Shown here: positions 24,469-33,197 of the stretch, piece by piece | Numbering within the stretch: position 1 is the first letter of the stretch | Layout: each line of letters starts with the position of its first letter | The notes under the pieces: model-generated | Seen by the model: only the letters and a program-made list of their open reading frames with translations | Databases searched by the model: none | Told to the model about the DNA's origin: nothing | Assembly: GCA_050290865.1 (NCBI GenBank) | Contig: JBNKIW010000008.1 | Coordinates: 62,001 to 126,000, forward strand | Direction: 5' to 3' | Origin: JARRLC01 sp050290865 | GTDB taxonomy: Bacteria; Pseudomonadota; Alphaproteobacteria; Rhizobiales; Rhodomicrobiaceae | DNA: 64,000 bases | Program-made: the position numbers and the translations under genes

Positions 24469-25734
24469 TCAATCGGCAACGCGGCGGAAGACCAGAGAGG
24501 CGTTGGTTCCGCCAAATCCGAAGGAGTTGCTGAGCACCGTGTCTATCCTACGCTGCTGCGCCTTGTGGGGCGCGAGGTCGATGGCGGTGTCCACCGACGG
24601 GTTGTCCAGATTGAGCGTCGGCGGCACCATGTTGTCGCGGATAGCGAGTGCGGAGAAGATCGCCTCGACCGCGCCCGCCGCTCCGAGGAGATGGCCGGTC
24701 GCCGACTTGGTGGACGACATGGCGAGCTTTCCCGCCGAATTGCCGAACAGCCGCTCGACCGCGGCAAGTTCGATCTCGTCGCCCATGGGCGTCGAAGTGC
24801 CGTGCGCGTTGATGTAGTCGACATCGGCCGGTGCGATCCCGGCGCGTTTCACCGCCGCTTGCATGCAGCGCTCGGCGCCATCGCCGCTCTCGGCCGGGGC
24901 GGTGATATGGTAGGCGTCGCCCGACATGCCGTAGCCGATGATCTCGGCATAGATCTTTGCGCCTCGCGCACGCGCGTGCTCGTATTCCTCGAGAACGACG
25001 ATGCCCGCGCCCTCGCCCATCACGAAACCGTCGCGGTCCCGGTCATAGGGGCGCGAAGCCCGGTGCGGTTCGTCGTTGAAATGCGTGGACAGCGCACGGC
25101 ATGCCGCGAATCCCGCGACGGCAAGACGGCAGAGTGGCGATTCGGTGCCGCCCGCGACCATGACGTCGGCATCTCCCAGCGCGATGATCCGCGACGCGTC
25201 GCCGATCGCGTGCGCGCCGGTGGAACAGGCTGTGACCACGGCGGAGTTCGGGCCGCGCAGACGGTTGCGGATCGAGACATAGCCCGAGGCGAGATTGATA
25301 AGACGGCCGGGAATGAAGAACGGGCTGAGGCGTTTCGGGCCCTTCTCAGCCATGAGCAGCGAGGCCCTCTCGATGCCCTGCAGCCCGCCGATGCCGGAGC
25401 CGATCAGGACGCCGCTCGTGGCGCAATCCTCGTCCGATTCGGGATGCCAGTTGGCATCATTGAGAGCCTGATCGGCGGCAGCGATGGCGTAGACGATAAA
25501 CTCGTCAACTTTGCGCTGCTCCTTCTGCTCCATCCACTCGCCGGGATCATAGCCGTCGTCCGCGGAGTGTCCGCGCGGAATAAAGGCTGCGACCTTGCAG
25601 GCCAGATCGGACGCGTCGAATTCCGTGATGGCGCGTATGCCGGTCTCACCGGCAAGGATGCGCTTCCAGCTTGCTTCGACACCGCATCCGAGCGGTGTAA
25701 CCATCCCAAGGCCCGTTATGACGACGCGCCGCAT
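24469..25734 (-). CDS. fabF: Beta-ketoacyl-ACP synthase II (FabF)
   Basis: This 421-residue thiolase-fold enzyme condenses acyl-ACP with malonyl-ACP. The catalytic residues are Cys170 (TACSTGAHAIGD), His311 (NAHGTSTPMGD), Lys343 (SSTKSATGH) and His348. The C-terminal NSFGFGGTNASLVF motif is intact. Two adjacent ATGs (25737 and 25734) follow GGAGG; the second has better spacing. It lies 116 bases after acpP, with a hairpin in between, and before mltG. Confidence 0.97.
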   Translation of the reverse strand: MRRVVITGLGMVTPLGCGVEASWKRILAGETGIRAITEFDASDLACKVAAFIPRGHSADDGYDPGEWMEQKEQRKVDEFIVYAIAAADQALNDANWHPESDEDCATSGVLIGSGIGGLQGIERASLLMAEKGPKRLSPFFIPGRLINLASGYVSIRNRLRGPNSAVVTACSTGAHAIGDASRIIALGDADVMVAGGTESPLCRLAVAGFAACRALSTHFNDEPHRASRPYDRDRDGFVMGEGAGIVVLEEYEHARARGAKIYAEIIGYGMSGDAYHITAPAESGDGAERCMQAAVKRAGIAPADVDYINAHGTSTPMGDEIELAAVERLFGNSAGKLAMSSTKSATGHLLGAAGAVEAIFSALAIRDNMVPPTLNLDNPSVDTAIDLAPHKAQQRRIDTVLSNSFGFGGTNASLVFRRVAD

Positions 25735-25789
25735 CATGCCTCCGGTTCCCTCCAAAACTTTTGCCGCTCTGAAGCGTCCGCATGGAAAT

Positions 25790-25822
25790 ACCGCCGCCTG
25801 CTTGCGCAAGCCGGCGGTTTTT
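25790..25822. terminator. Hairpin between acpP and fabF
   Basis: ACCGCCG pairs with CGGCGGT, enclosing a GCTTG/CAAGC inner stem. A TTTTT run follows on the plus strand; read leftward, the direction of the genes, the hairpin is followed only by TATTTCC. Partial termination here would keep acpP transcripts in excess over fabF. Confidence 0.5.
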
Positions 25823-25850
25823 CATGGGAGCCGTTCAGAGCACGGCTGCT

Positions 25851-26093
25851 TCAGGCACTGGCATGCTCTTCAAGGAAGCGAGTGGCGTCGCCGACGGTCT
25901 GAATCGTCTCGGCGGCGTCGTCCGGTATTTCGCAGCCGAATTCTTCCTCGAACGCCATGACCAGCTCGACCGTGTCGAGGCTGTCGGCGCCAAGATCGTC
26001 GATGAAGCTGGCATTATCGGTGACCTTGTCGGCCTCGACGCCAAGATGTTCGACCACGATCTTCTTCACACGCTCAGAGATATTCTCGCTCAT
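25851..26093 (-). CDS. acpP: Acyl carrier protein
   Basis: This is an 80-residue acidic four-helix protein. Ser38 in LGADSLDTVELVM carries the 4'-phosphopantetheine arm. The opening MSENISERVKKIVVEHLGVE is characteristic. ACP carries all acyl intermediates of fatty acid synthesis. Hairpins lie on both sides of the gene (26289-26306 and 25790-25818), as expected for a highly expressed gene that makes its own short transcript. Confidence 0.98.
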   Translation of the reverse strand: MSENISERVKKIVVEHLGVEADKVTDNASFIDDLGADSLDTVELVMAFEEEFGCEIPDDAAETIQTVGDATRFLEEHASA

Positions 26094-26288
26094 GCTATTG
26101 CCTCACCATTGCTCCCAAAAACTCCTGCTCGGAAAACCGAACATAAAACTCTCACTGTCCCACCCGAAACCAGGCTGCGACATCAAGCCCGGGAACGCTG
26201 AGGATTCGGCTGGCACCACTGAACGAAAGCACTTCTTCAAGGGATTCCATGCCGGCGTGCGAGAGGTTCGCGTTCGGTAGCATAGTTT

Positions 26289-26306
26289 GCGGTGGCTCGC
26301 CACCGC
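26289..26306. terminator. Hairpin after fabG
   Basis: GCGGTGG pairs with CCACCGC around CTCG, a strong 7-bp stem 22 bases after the fabG stop. There is no U-tract in the direction of transcription. It may stabilise the fabDG message or attenuate read-through into acpP, which is 234 bases downstream of fabG. Confidence 0.5.
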
Positions 26307-26327
26307 TCAACACTGCCACTTTTCTAA

Positions 26328-27062
26328 CTAAATCATCGCCATCCCGCCGTTCACATGAATGGTCTCTCCGGTGATATAGCGAGCCTCGCTGCTGGCCAGA
26401 TAGACGACCGCGGCGGCGATGTCCTCCGGCTTGCCGAAAGCGCCGGCCGGGATCGCGCTCTTGATGCCCTCGACCTGTTTCTCGTTCAGTGCGTCCGTCA
26501 TCGGCGTTTCGATGAAGCCGGGTGCGATGCAATTCGCAGTGATGCCGCGCGAAGCCACCTCGCGCGCCAGCGATTTCGTCATGCCGACCATGCCGGCCTT
26601 GGAGGCGGCGTAGTTGCCCTGTCCCGGATTTCCGACAACGCCGCTCACAGACGCGATGTTGATGATGCGGCCGTAGCGCTTGCGCATCATGGTGCGCAGG
26701 GCGGTCCGGCAGAGGATGAAGGTTGCGGTGAGATTAACGGCGATGACCTCGTCCCACTCCTCGTCCTTCATGCGCATGAAGATGTTGTCGCGGGTGATCC
26801 CGGCGTTGTTGACGATAATGTCGACCGAGCCGAGCGCGGCTTCGGCCTCGCCGAAGAGACTGCCGACGGCCTCGCGGTCCTTGAGATTGCACGGAAGCGC
26901 CGTCACGTCGCCGATTTCGGCCGCGAGTGCGGTGAGCCGGTCCGCCCGCGTGCCGGATATCGCGACTTTGGCGCCCTGCGCCTTCAGCGCCCGCGCGATC
27001 TCGCCGCCGATGCCCCCTGTCGCGCCGGTGACCAGCGCTCCCTTTCCGGTTAGATCAAACAT
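26328..27062 (-). CDS. fabG: 3-oxoacyl-ACP reductase (FabG)
   Basis: This 244-residue short-chain dehydrogenase has the cofactor motif VTGATGGIGGEIAR at 11-24 and the catalytic Ser138, Tyr151 and Lys155 in NIASVSG and GNYAASKAG, the same numbering as the E. coli enzyme. NNAG is at 85-88. It reduces beta-ketoacyl-ACP with NADPH. The gene starts 12 bases after the fabD stop, in the usual alphaproteobacterial order. Confidence 0.97.
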   Translation of the reverse strand: MFDLTGKGALVTGATGGIGGEIARALKAQGAKVAISGTRADRLTALAAEIGDVTALPCNLKDREAVGSLFGEAEAALGSVDIIVNNAGITRDNIFMRMKDEEWDEVIAVNLTATFILCRTALRTMMRKRYGRIINIASVSGVVGNPGQGNYAASKAGMVGMTKSLAREVASRGITANCIAPGFIETPMTDALNEKQVEGIKSAIPAGAFGKPEDIAAAVVYLASSEARYITGETIHVNGGMAMI

Positions 27063-27074
27063 GCTCGCGCTCCA

Positions 27075-28031
27075 TCAGTTTGCCGCTTCAGGAGAGGCGC
27101 CCAGGCCCGCGATATCGTCCGGCGTGCCGATGGCCTTGCCGGTCACGCGCTGGTCGATGCGCCGGGCCATGCCGCTCAGCACCTTCCCCGCGCCGATCTC
27201 ATAGGCGAGCGTCACGCCCTGTCCGGCCATATATTCGATGCTCTCGCGCCAGCGCACGCTTCCCGTGACCTGTTCGACGAGCAGGCGGCGTATGGTCTCC
27301 GGATCGTTGACGGGCGTGGCGGTGACATTGGCGATGAGAGGCACGGCGGGCGCCTTGATGGTGGCGGTGCTCAGCGCTTCGGCCATGCGCTCGGCGGCGG
27401 GCTGCATGAGCGCAGAATGGAACGGCGCGCTCACCGGCAGCGGCATGGCGCGGCGCACGCCGTAATCCTTCGAAATCTGCATGGCGGCGTCGATGGCCGC
27501 CCTGGCGCCGCTGATGACGACCTGCCCCGGAGCATTGTCGTTGGCGACCTGGCAGACGAGATCGGTGGCGCTGTTGCCCTCGGCAGCGATCTTGGCGGCG
27601 ACCTCCATGTCGGCGCCGAGCAGCGCAGCCATGGCGCCCTGTCCCACCGGGACGGCGTCCTGCATGGCCCTGCCGCGAATGCGCAGAAGGCGCGCGGCGT
27701 CCGCCACGGTGATCGAGCCGGCGGCGGCCAGCGCGGAATATTCGCCCAATGAATGTCCTGCGACAAATTGCGCCGACGCCACGCTCCACTCCTTCACCGC
27801 CTCCAGCACGCGTATGACGGCAAGGGAGACCGCCATCAGCGCAGGCTGCGCGTTCTCGGTCAGCGTAAGACGGTCTTGCGGCCCTTCCCACATGATCTGG
27901 GAAAGCTTCTCGCCAAGCGCGGCGTCCACTTCTTCAAAGACGGCGCGGGCTTCGGGGAATGCCGCGGCAAGGTCTTTGCCCATGCCGGTGAACTGGCTTC
28001 CCTGGCCGGGGAATGTAAAGGCGATGCCCAT
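27075..28031 (-). CDS. fabD: Malonyl-CoA:ACP transacylase (FabD)
   Basis: This 318-residue protein opens with MGIAFTFPGQGSQFTGMGKD. The nucleophile is Ser94 in AGHSLGEYSA and the catalytic His205 lies in SAPFHSALM. It transfers malonyl groups from CoA to ACP. It is the first gene of the leftward fab cluster. The promoter region upstream contains a 28-bp direct repeat. Confidence 0.97.
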   Translation of the reverse strand: MGIAFTFPGQGSQFTGMGKDLAAAFPEARAVFEEVDAALGEKLSQIMWEGPQDRLTLTENAQPALMAVSLAVIRVLEAVKEWSVASAQFVAGHSLGEYSALAAAGSITVADAARLLRIRGRAMQDAVPVGQGAMAALLGADMEVAAKIAAEGNSATDLVCQVANDNAPGQVVISGARAAIDAAMQISKDYGVRRAMPLPVSAPFHSALMQPAAERMAEALSTATIKAPAVPLIANVTATPVNDPETIRRLLVEQVTGSVRWRESIEYMAGQGVTLAYEIGAGKVLSGMARRIDQRVTGKAIGTPDDIAGLGASPEAAN

Positions 28032-28473
28032 GAATGAACGAAACGACCCTGGATTTGGCTGCTAGGAACGCCGTCCGGCGCGTGGCGCTAAAGACAACTC
28101 GTCCGGCGCGTGGCGCCAAAGACAACTATTGCACCGGCAATGTCAAGCATTCGTTCATACTCGTTAAACGACAATGGGGGGTTGCGGGTTTCGCCTCTCT
28201 GCCCCTCCCTGCGGCGCGCGCATCGACGACGCGGCTCGCCCTTGCAAATGGCACGAATTCCCGTATAAGCAACGCCATCGTTCCGGCTGGAGGCTGAACG
28301 GAAGCCGCTAAGGTTCTGCCTTGCGGTTGTGGGCGCCGCCCATGAATTCTTCCGGTGTTTCCGCTCTTTCGAGTCTTTGATGAGTCCTTCCCTGGCGGGT
28401 GTTTCCCCCGTGGACGGCTCAAAAGGGGCTTCGCGCCGGGGCATTTCGTTCGCAATCCAGGGAAAGGCGCATC
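28032..28473. other. Divergent promoter region between fabD and rpsF
   Basis: This 442-base region holds the tandem repeat at 28072-28127 on the fabD side and two stem-loops on the rpsF side: CGTTC/GAACG at 28279-28300 and CCGC(T)AAGG/CCTTGCGG at 28305-28326. The loop of the first contains CCGG. Leaders of rpsF often carry a structure bound by the S6:S18 complex that contains a conserved CCG. These hairpins could be such a site, but the match to the consensus cannot be confirmed by eye. Confidence 0.4.
28072..28127. repeat. Tandem 28-bp direct repeat upstream of fabD
   Basis: Two head-to-tail copies (28072-28099 and 28100-28127) differ at one base only. Each copy contains GTCCGGCGCGTGGCG and AAAGACAACT. 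The first copy begins 41 bases upstream of the fabD start codon, so the repeat lies in its leader or promoter. Confidence 0.9.
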
Positions 28474-28956
28474 ATGCCGCTTTACGAACATGTATTTCTT
28501 GCGCGCCAGGACATAACGGTGCAGCAGGCTGCCGCTTTGCAGAAGACATTCCAGGCCGTCCTCGAGGAGAATGGCGGGAAGGTCGGGAAAGTCGAATATT
28601 GGGGCCTCAAATCGCTGGCCTACAAGATCAAGAAGAACCGCAAGGCGCACTACACGCTGGTGAATGTCGAGGCGCCGCACGAGGCCGTCGCCGAAATGGA
28701 GCGGCAGATGAGCCTGTCGTCGGATGTTCTCCGCTTCATGACCCTCCGCGTCAAAACCCTCGACGACAAGCCGTCGGCGATGATGAAGCGCTCCGACGAG
28801 CGTGGCGATCGCGGTGACCGGCGTGGCCCGCGGCGCGACCGCGAGGGCGGTGGTCCCCGTGGTGATCGTGGCGAAGGCGGCCCGCGTGGCGATCGCCCCG
28901 ACCGCAGTGATCGCGCCCCGCGCCCAGAAGCCGCTTCCGAAGGAGATGCCGCATGA
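28474..28956 (+). CDS. rpsF: 30S ribosomal protein S6 with long RGD/RGG-rich tail
   Basis: This is a 160-residue S6. The conserved core begins MPLYEHVFLARQDITVQQAA and includes GKVEYWGLKSLAYKIKKNRK and SSDVLRFMTLRVK. Residues about 105-160 form a low-complexity tail with ERGDRGDRRG, GGPRGDRGEGG and DRPDRSDR. The start at 28474 is fixed by homology and a GGAAAGG element; the longer frame from 28399 is not S6-like. It overlaps rpsR by ATGA. S6 binds S18 in the 30S platform. Confidence 0.97.
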   Translation: MPLYEHVFLARQDITVQQAAALQKTFQAVLEENGGKVGKVEYWGLKSLAYKIKKNRKAHYTLVNVEAPHEAVAEMERQMSLSSDVLRFMTLRVKTLDDKPSAMMKRSDERGDRGDRRGPRRDREGGGPRGDRGEGGPRGDRPDRSDRAPRPEAASEGDAA

Positions 28957-29198
28957 CCGCCTCACCGTCGCCGGCCCGCCGGCCTTTCCATCGCCGCCGC
29001 AAGACCTGCCCGTTCTCAAGTGATGCCGCACCGGTCATCGACTATAAGGACGTGAAGCTGTTGCAGCGTTTCACCTCCGAGCGCGGAAAGATCGTGCCCA
29101 GCCGCATCACCGCCGTCTCCGCCAGGAAGCAGCGTGAGCTGGCGCGGGCGATCAAGCGGGCGCGGTTTCTGGGGCTGATCCCCTATCTTGTGAGATAA
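28953..29198 (+). CDS. rpsR: 30S ribosomal protein S18
   Basis: This 81-residue basic protein has the family signature RRPFHRRRKTCPFS near its N-terminus, IDYKDVKLLQRFTSERGKI in the middle and RAIKRARFLGLIPYLV at the end. Its ATG overlaps the rpsF stop, so the two partners are translationally coupled. Confidence 0.98.
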   Translation: MTASPSPARRPFHRRRKTCPFSSDAAPVIDYKDVKLLQRFTSERGKIVPSRITAVSARKQRELARAIKRARFLGLIPYLVR

Positions 29199-29369
29199 AG
29201 AATGGTCTGCCCCGTGGCGGCCTGGATAGCGGGCCGCACGGCGGGGGCCATATTGTTGAAATGGCAGGAGAAGCGGGCCCGGCGCCCGCCACGGACCTGG
29301 GTTGGGGCGGTCGGCCGGGTGAGCCTGTTTCGCCTCTAACCGCTTGGCGGCGGGACAGCGAACGACACG

Positions 29370-30359
29370 ATGAGAGCAACTCCTCAACTGATAGGCGCCG
29401 TCGCCGGCCTTGTCGCCGCCGTGCTCTATATGTCGCTGGCGACGAAGACGCTGCTTGCCGTCGGATTGTTCGCGCTCACGCCGCTCCCCATTCTCCTCTC
29501 CGGCCTCGGCTGGGGCATAGGCGCGGCGCAGATCGCCTTTCTGACCTCCGCCCTCCTTGTCGGTATCTCCATGACGCTCTCGGGCGCGACAGCCTACGCG
29601 ATCAGCGTCGGCGTGCCGAGCCTCATCCTCGCGCATCTGGTCCTCATTTACCGCACACTGCCGCAGGTGTCCGTCGAGGGCGAGAAGGAGCCGCCCATCA
29701 TCGAATGGTATCCGCCGGGAAGCATCATCGCCTGGACGGCCGTCATGGCCGGCATTGTCGTTGCTGCCGGGCTGGCCGTCTTCGGCGACATCGATACCTA
29801 CCGCAAGGCCGTCCGCGAGATGCTGCCGCCGGTGTTGAAGCTCATCCAGCCGATGCTCAGGGAGACACCGGACGCGGCGAGCCTCGATCGGGTCGCCACA
29901 GCTCTTGCCCATGTCACGCTGCCCGTATCCGCGGCGGTGACATGGCTTCTGATCATGCTGGGCAATGTGTGGCTGGCGGCGAAGAGCGCGGCGATTTCCG
30001 GGCAGCTCGCGCGTCCGTGGCCCGCCCTGATGTATCTCGACTATCCGCCGCTGTTCACGGCAGGGATTTTCGCCGCCATCGGTCTTGCCTTCCTGCCTGG
30101 CCTGGCCGGCGTCATGGCCGTGGGCTTTGTCGGCGCGTTCGCACTGGCCTTCCTGCTGATGGGCCTGACGGTGATCCATGTGCTGCTCGGCGCGTCGCGC
30201 TTCAAGCCGGTGCTACTCACGGGCATCTATATCGGCGTCGTCATCAACCCCTGGGTCGCCCCCGTCATCATTCTTCTGGGGCTGGCCGAACCGTTTCTCG
30301 AACTGCGCAGACGCGCATTGCAGTCATCAGCGCCCCCCGGCGAACACCGCGGGCCCTGA
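29370..30359 (+). CDS. DUF2232 multi-pass membrane protein
   Basis: This 329-residue protein has about eight hydrophobic segments. The first 100 residues (LSLAT-like start, LFALTPLPILLSGLGWGIGA) and the later PALMYLDYPPLFTAGIF and GASRFKPVLLTGIYIGVVI are typical of the DUF2232 (YybS-like) family. In alphaproteobacteria this gene is regularly placed between rpsR and rplI, as here. It is 171 bases after rpsR and 19 bases before rplI. The function is unknown; a transporter or ECF-like module has been supposed on topology only. Confidence 0.88.
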   Translation: MRATPQLIGAVAGLVAAVLYMSLATKTLLAVGLFALTPLPILLSGLGWGIGAAQIAFLTSALLVGISMTLSGATAYAISVGVPSLILAHLVLIYRTLPQVSVEGEKEPPIIEWYPPGSIIAWTAVMAGIVVAAGLAVFGDIDTYRKAVREMLPPVLKLIQPMLRETPDAASLDRVATALAHVTLPVSAAVTWLLIMLGNVWLAAKSAAISGQLARPWPALMYLDYPPLFTAGIFAAIGLAFLPGLAGVMAVGFVGAFALAFLLMGLTVIHVLLGASRFKPVLLTGIYIGVVINPWVAPVIILLGLAEPFLELRRRALQSSAPPGEHRGP

Positions 30360-30378
30360 CATACAAGGAGCAGCAGAC

Positions 30379-30951
30379 ATGCAGATCATTCTTCTCGAAC
30401 GCGTCGGCGGCCTCGGCCAGATGGGCGATGTCGTCAAGGTGCGCGACGGTTACGCCCGCAACTTCCTTCTGCCGAAGGGCAAGGCGCTGCGCGCCACCAA
30501 GGACAATCGCGCCCGTTTCGATCGCGAGCGCTCCCAGCTCGAAGCCCGCAATCTCGAGCTGAAAAAGGAGGCGGACGCCGTCTCCGGCAAGCTGGAGGGC
30601 AAGAGCTTCATCGCCATCCGCCAGGCCAGCGATGCCGGGCACCTGTATGGTTCGGTCTCGACGCGCGATATCGCCGAACTCATCACCGAGGGGGGCTTTT
30701 CCATCGAACGCACCCAGATTCTGCTCGAACGGCCGATCAAGACGCTCGGCCGGCATCCGGTGCGCGTCCGGCTGCATCCGGAGGTCGAGGCCGGCGTCCT
30801 GGTGAACGTCGCGCGTACGCCTGAGGAAGCCGAGCGGCAGGCCCGCGGCGAGGACGTCACCGTGATGCGTGACGAGGAAGATGAGGTTGCCGCCGAGGAG
30901 GTGTCCGAGGAAGACGCCGCTCCGGCTGAAGAGGAAACCGAGCAGGAATAG
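30379..30951 (+). CDS. rplI: 50S ribosomal protein L9 with acidic tail
   Basis: This 190-residue L9 opens with MQIILLERVGGLGQMGDVVK and has the conserved VRDGYARNFLLPKGKA. The central helix (about 40-75) and the C-terminal domain (GSVSTRDIAELI) are intact. After residue about 150 it carries an acidic extension with DEEDEVAAEEVSEEDAAPAE. An AAGGAG element precedes ATG 30379. It is the last gene of the rpsF operon and converges on the next gene. Confidence 0.97.
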   Translation: MQIILLERVGGLGQMGDVVKVRDGYARNFLLPKGKALRATKDNRARFDRERSQLEARNLELKKEADAVSGKLEGKSFIAIRQASDAGHLYGSVSTRDIAELITEGGFSIERTQILLERPIKTLGRHPVRVRLHPEVEAGVLVNVARTPEEAERQARGEDVTVMRDEEDEVAAEEVSEEDAAPAEEETEQE

Positions 30952-31006
30952 GGCAGGGCGGTGCCCCGCGCCGCTCCTGGCTTCTCCACACGGACAGGGC
31001 AGGGCC

Positions 31007-33028
31007 TCAGGGGCGGTCGCTTACGCCCTCTGTCCGGCCTGCTTCTGGTGCGGGCTGCGCGCGGTAGTAGCCGTAGCCCCATTGCTTCCGCCAGCGCACC
31101 GTGGCCAGCGACTTGTCCACCTTGTTGAGCGCGACGCCCAGCACATTGGCCTGCGCCGTGAAAAGCACGCCCGCCGCGCCGGTGACGACATCGATCGGTG
31201 TTACGCCCCATTCGGTCACCAGGATTACGCCGTCGAGAAGTGCGGCGATCGTGGCGGCATCGACGATCGGGTTGACCGGCGGCAGGTCGGCGACGATCAT
31301 GTCGTAGTGATCGCGGAGAGACCGCAGGAGCGAGCGCATCGCGGGCGATGTGAGCAGGTCGTAGGAGACCGGCGCGTCCGAGAGGGCCAGCGGCAGGATG
31401 TCCGGCGTAAGGCCGCTCCCCGTCTTGATCGCCCGTTCATATCCCAGCGAACCGCCCAGCACTTCGAGCAGTCCGGTTTCCGCGCCCGGCGCGAAATAGG
31501 CGCTGGCGGCGGCGCGGTGAATATCGCAGTCAAGGATCAGGGTCCGCCCGGCGCTGGCTGAAAACAGGGCCGCGAGGTTGGCGGCGACGGTGCTCTTGCC
31601 CTCCTCCGGCAGAGCGGAGATGATGCCGACACATTTGATGGCCCGGGGGTCGCCAGACGGGACGATGGCCGCTTTGAGCGCCTTGAGCGCCCCCGCGAAG
31701 GGCGAGAAGGGCGCGTTGATTGCCATGCGGAATTCATCGCCCTCCAGCACTGTCTCCGGCGAGGGCAGCCTTTCCATGCTCCGCCCGCCCGCCGGAGCCG
31801 TGGGCGCCACCTTTTCCAGTTGCGGGATCAGCGTGAGGCAGGGCAGGCCCGTCTGTTCGCGGATCTGCCACGCGGAGCGCACGCTGTCGTCGAGCGCGTT
31901 GCGCATGAAGGCGACGCCGAATCCGGCCAGGAGGCCGGTCAGCCCGCCGAACGCCAGGATGAGCTTGCCTCGCGGCTCGCTCTTGAGGAGGGGGCGGGTT
32001 GCCTCCGTGATGATGCGCGCGTTCGATACCGGGAAGGACTGCCGCTGCACCGCCTCGGTGAATGCCCGCTGGTAGGTTTCGTAGATGCGCCGGTAGGTTT
32101 CCGCCGTGGTCTCAAGCTCGGTGAGCGTCACGGCGCGCTGCGAGGCGCGGTCCCGTCCGGTGCCACGCGGTTGCCGCTGCTCCTCCACCGGCCGGCCCGT
32201 GTCCGTTCCTTCGGCGGGCGGGCGTGCCGCAGCGGCGTCTCCAGCCACATCCTTGCGCTGCTGCGGCAGACGGTAGCTGCGTCCGGCGCGGAAAGCCTCA
32301 AGTTCGCGCGCCGCCTTGTTGAGCTGCACTTTCAGCTGACCGAGCCGCTTCTCCAGCCATTCGCTGCCCTGCTGGGCGGCCCTGGCATTGGCTTTGAGCT
32401 GGTCCTGAATGTAGAGTTCGGCCAGCGTGTTGGCGATCCGGGCGGCCTTAGCCGGGTCCACGGAGGTGAAAGAAATCGAGATCGCGTAAGACTGCCCCAC
32501 GCGGCGGACATCGAGATCCTTGAGGAAAGCCTCCACCGCTATTCTGCGCCGGGCATATTCGGCGAGGTCGCCGCGCGGCGGTTCCGGCGACGATACGATG
32601 CCGCGCATCAGGAGGCCGCCAAGCTGAGCGAAAAGGGAGGGCGGTCCAGGCTGAAACTCCTTGTCCTTCATCAGGTCGAGCTTGTCGATGGCGCCGGTCG
32701 CCAGCGACTCCGAGCGCAGCACGGCGATCTGCCCTTCCACCTGCGCCACGTCGAGAGCGGGCGCCTGGGCGCCGGGCGTCGGGTCGCGAACGATCTGGAT
32801 GGTTGCCGGGTCGATCAGGATCTCGGCCGTGGCGGTATAGCGCGGGGTGGCGGTGAACACCAGGACGGCGGCAAGCACGATGCCGGCGACAAGCGCAACG
32901 CTGATCGTGACCGAATAGCGCCGGACGAAGCGCCAGACATCCGTGAAACTCACATATTCCTGCTCATGGGCGCGGGGCTCCGGCACCTCCCAGGGTCTTC
33001 TCCGGTCGTCGGACGGGCTTTGGGCCAT
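31007..33028 (-). CDS. Wzz-type chain-length protein fused to BY-kinase-like ATPase
   Basis: This 673-residue inner-membrane protein has a first span (about 40-60; TISVALVAGIVLAAVLVFTA) after YVSFTDVWRFVRRY, a large periplasmic Wzz domain with coiled-coil and a second span (about 365-385; LILAFGGLTGLLAGFGVAFM). The C-terminal ATPase has Walker A ISALPEEGKSTVAANLA, Walker A' LILDCDIHRA and Walker B MIVADLPP. The C-terminal tail has only a short tyrosine group (GYGYYR). It resembles exopolysaccharide length regulators such as ExoP/Wzc. No polymerase, flippase or export gene is adjacent. ATG 33028 was taken over an in-frame GTG at 33043. Confidence 0.87.
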   Translation of the reverse strand: MAQSPSDDRRRPWEVPEPRAHEQEYVSFTDVWRFVRRYSVTISVALVAGIVLAAVLVFTATPRYTATAEILIDPATIQIVRDPTPGAQAPALDVAQVEGQIAVLRSESLATGAIDKLDLMKDKEFQPGPPSLFAQLGGLLMRGIVSSPEPPRGDLAEYARRRIAVEAFLKDLDVRRVGQSYAISISFTSVDPAKAARIANTLAELYIQDQLKANARAAQQGSEWLEKRLGQLKVQLNKAARELEAFRAGRSYRLPQQRKDVAGDAAAARPPAEGTDTGRPVEEQRQPRGTGRDRASQRAVTLTELETTAETYRRIYETYQRAFTEAVQRQSFPVSNARIITEATRPLLKSEPRGKLILAFGGLTGLLAGFGVAFMRNALDDSVRSAWQIREQTGLPCLTLIPQLEKVAPTAPAGGRSMERLPSPETVLEGDEFRMAINAPFSPFAGALKALKAAIVPSGDPRAIKCVGIISALPEEGKSTVAANLAALFSASAGRTLILDCDIHRAAASAYFAPGAETGLLEVLGGSLGYERAIKTGSGLTPDILPLALSDAPVSYDLLTSPAMRSLLRSLRDHYDMIVADLPPVNPIVDAATIAALLDGVILVTEWGVTPIDVVTGAAGVLFTAQANVLGVALNKVDKSLATVRWRKQWGYGYYRAQPAPEAGRTEGVSDRP

Positions 33029-33197
33029 AATCTTCCGCTTCACTACGGCAGGTGCAGCCGCTCACTCCTTTATGCCAGGAAAGCAATTTACAGTTTTACA
33101 ACCGGAACGCGAAAAAGGCACCCGATGCCGAAATACCGTGTTTACGTAAGGCCCAGATGTTGGGATTATGGCGCTGTGCCCCACGCCAGGATGGATC

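Noticed and set aside
26103..26303. A 66-codon minus-strand frame between fabG and acpP
   Set aside because: It covers the hairpin at 26289-26306 and has an atypical composition; more likely leader sequence for acpP.
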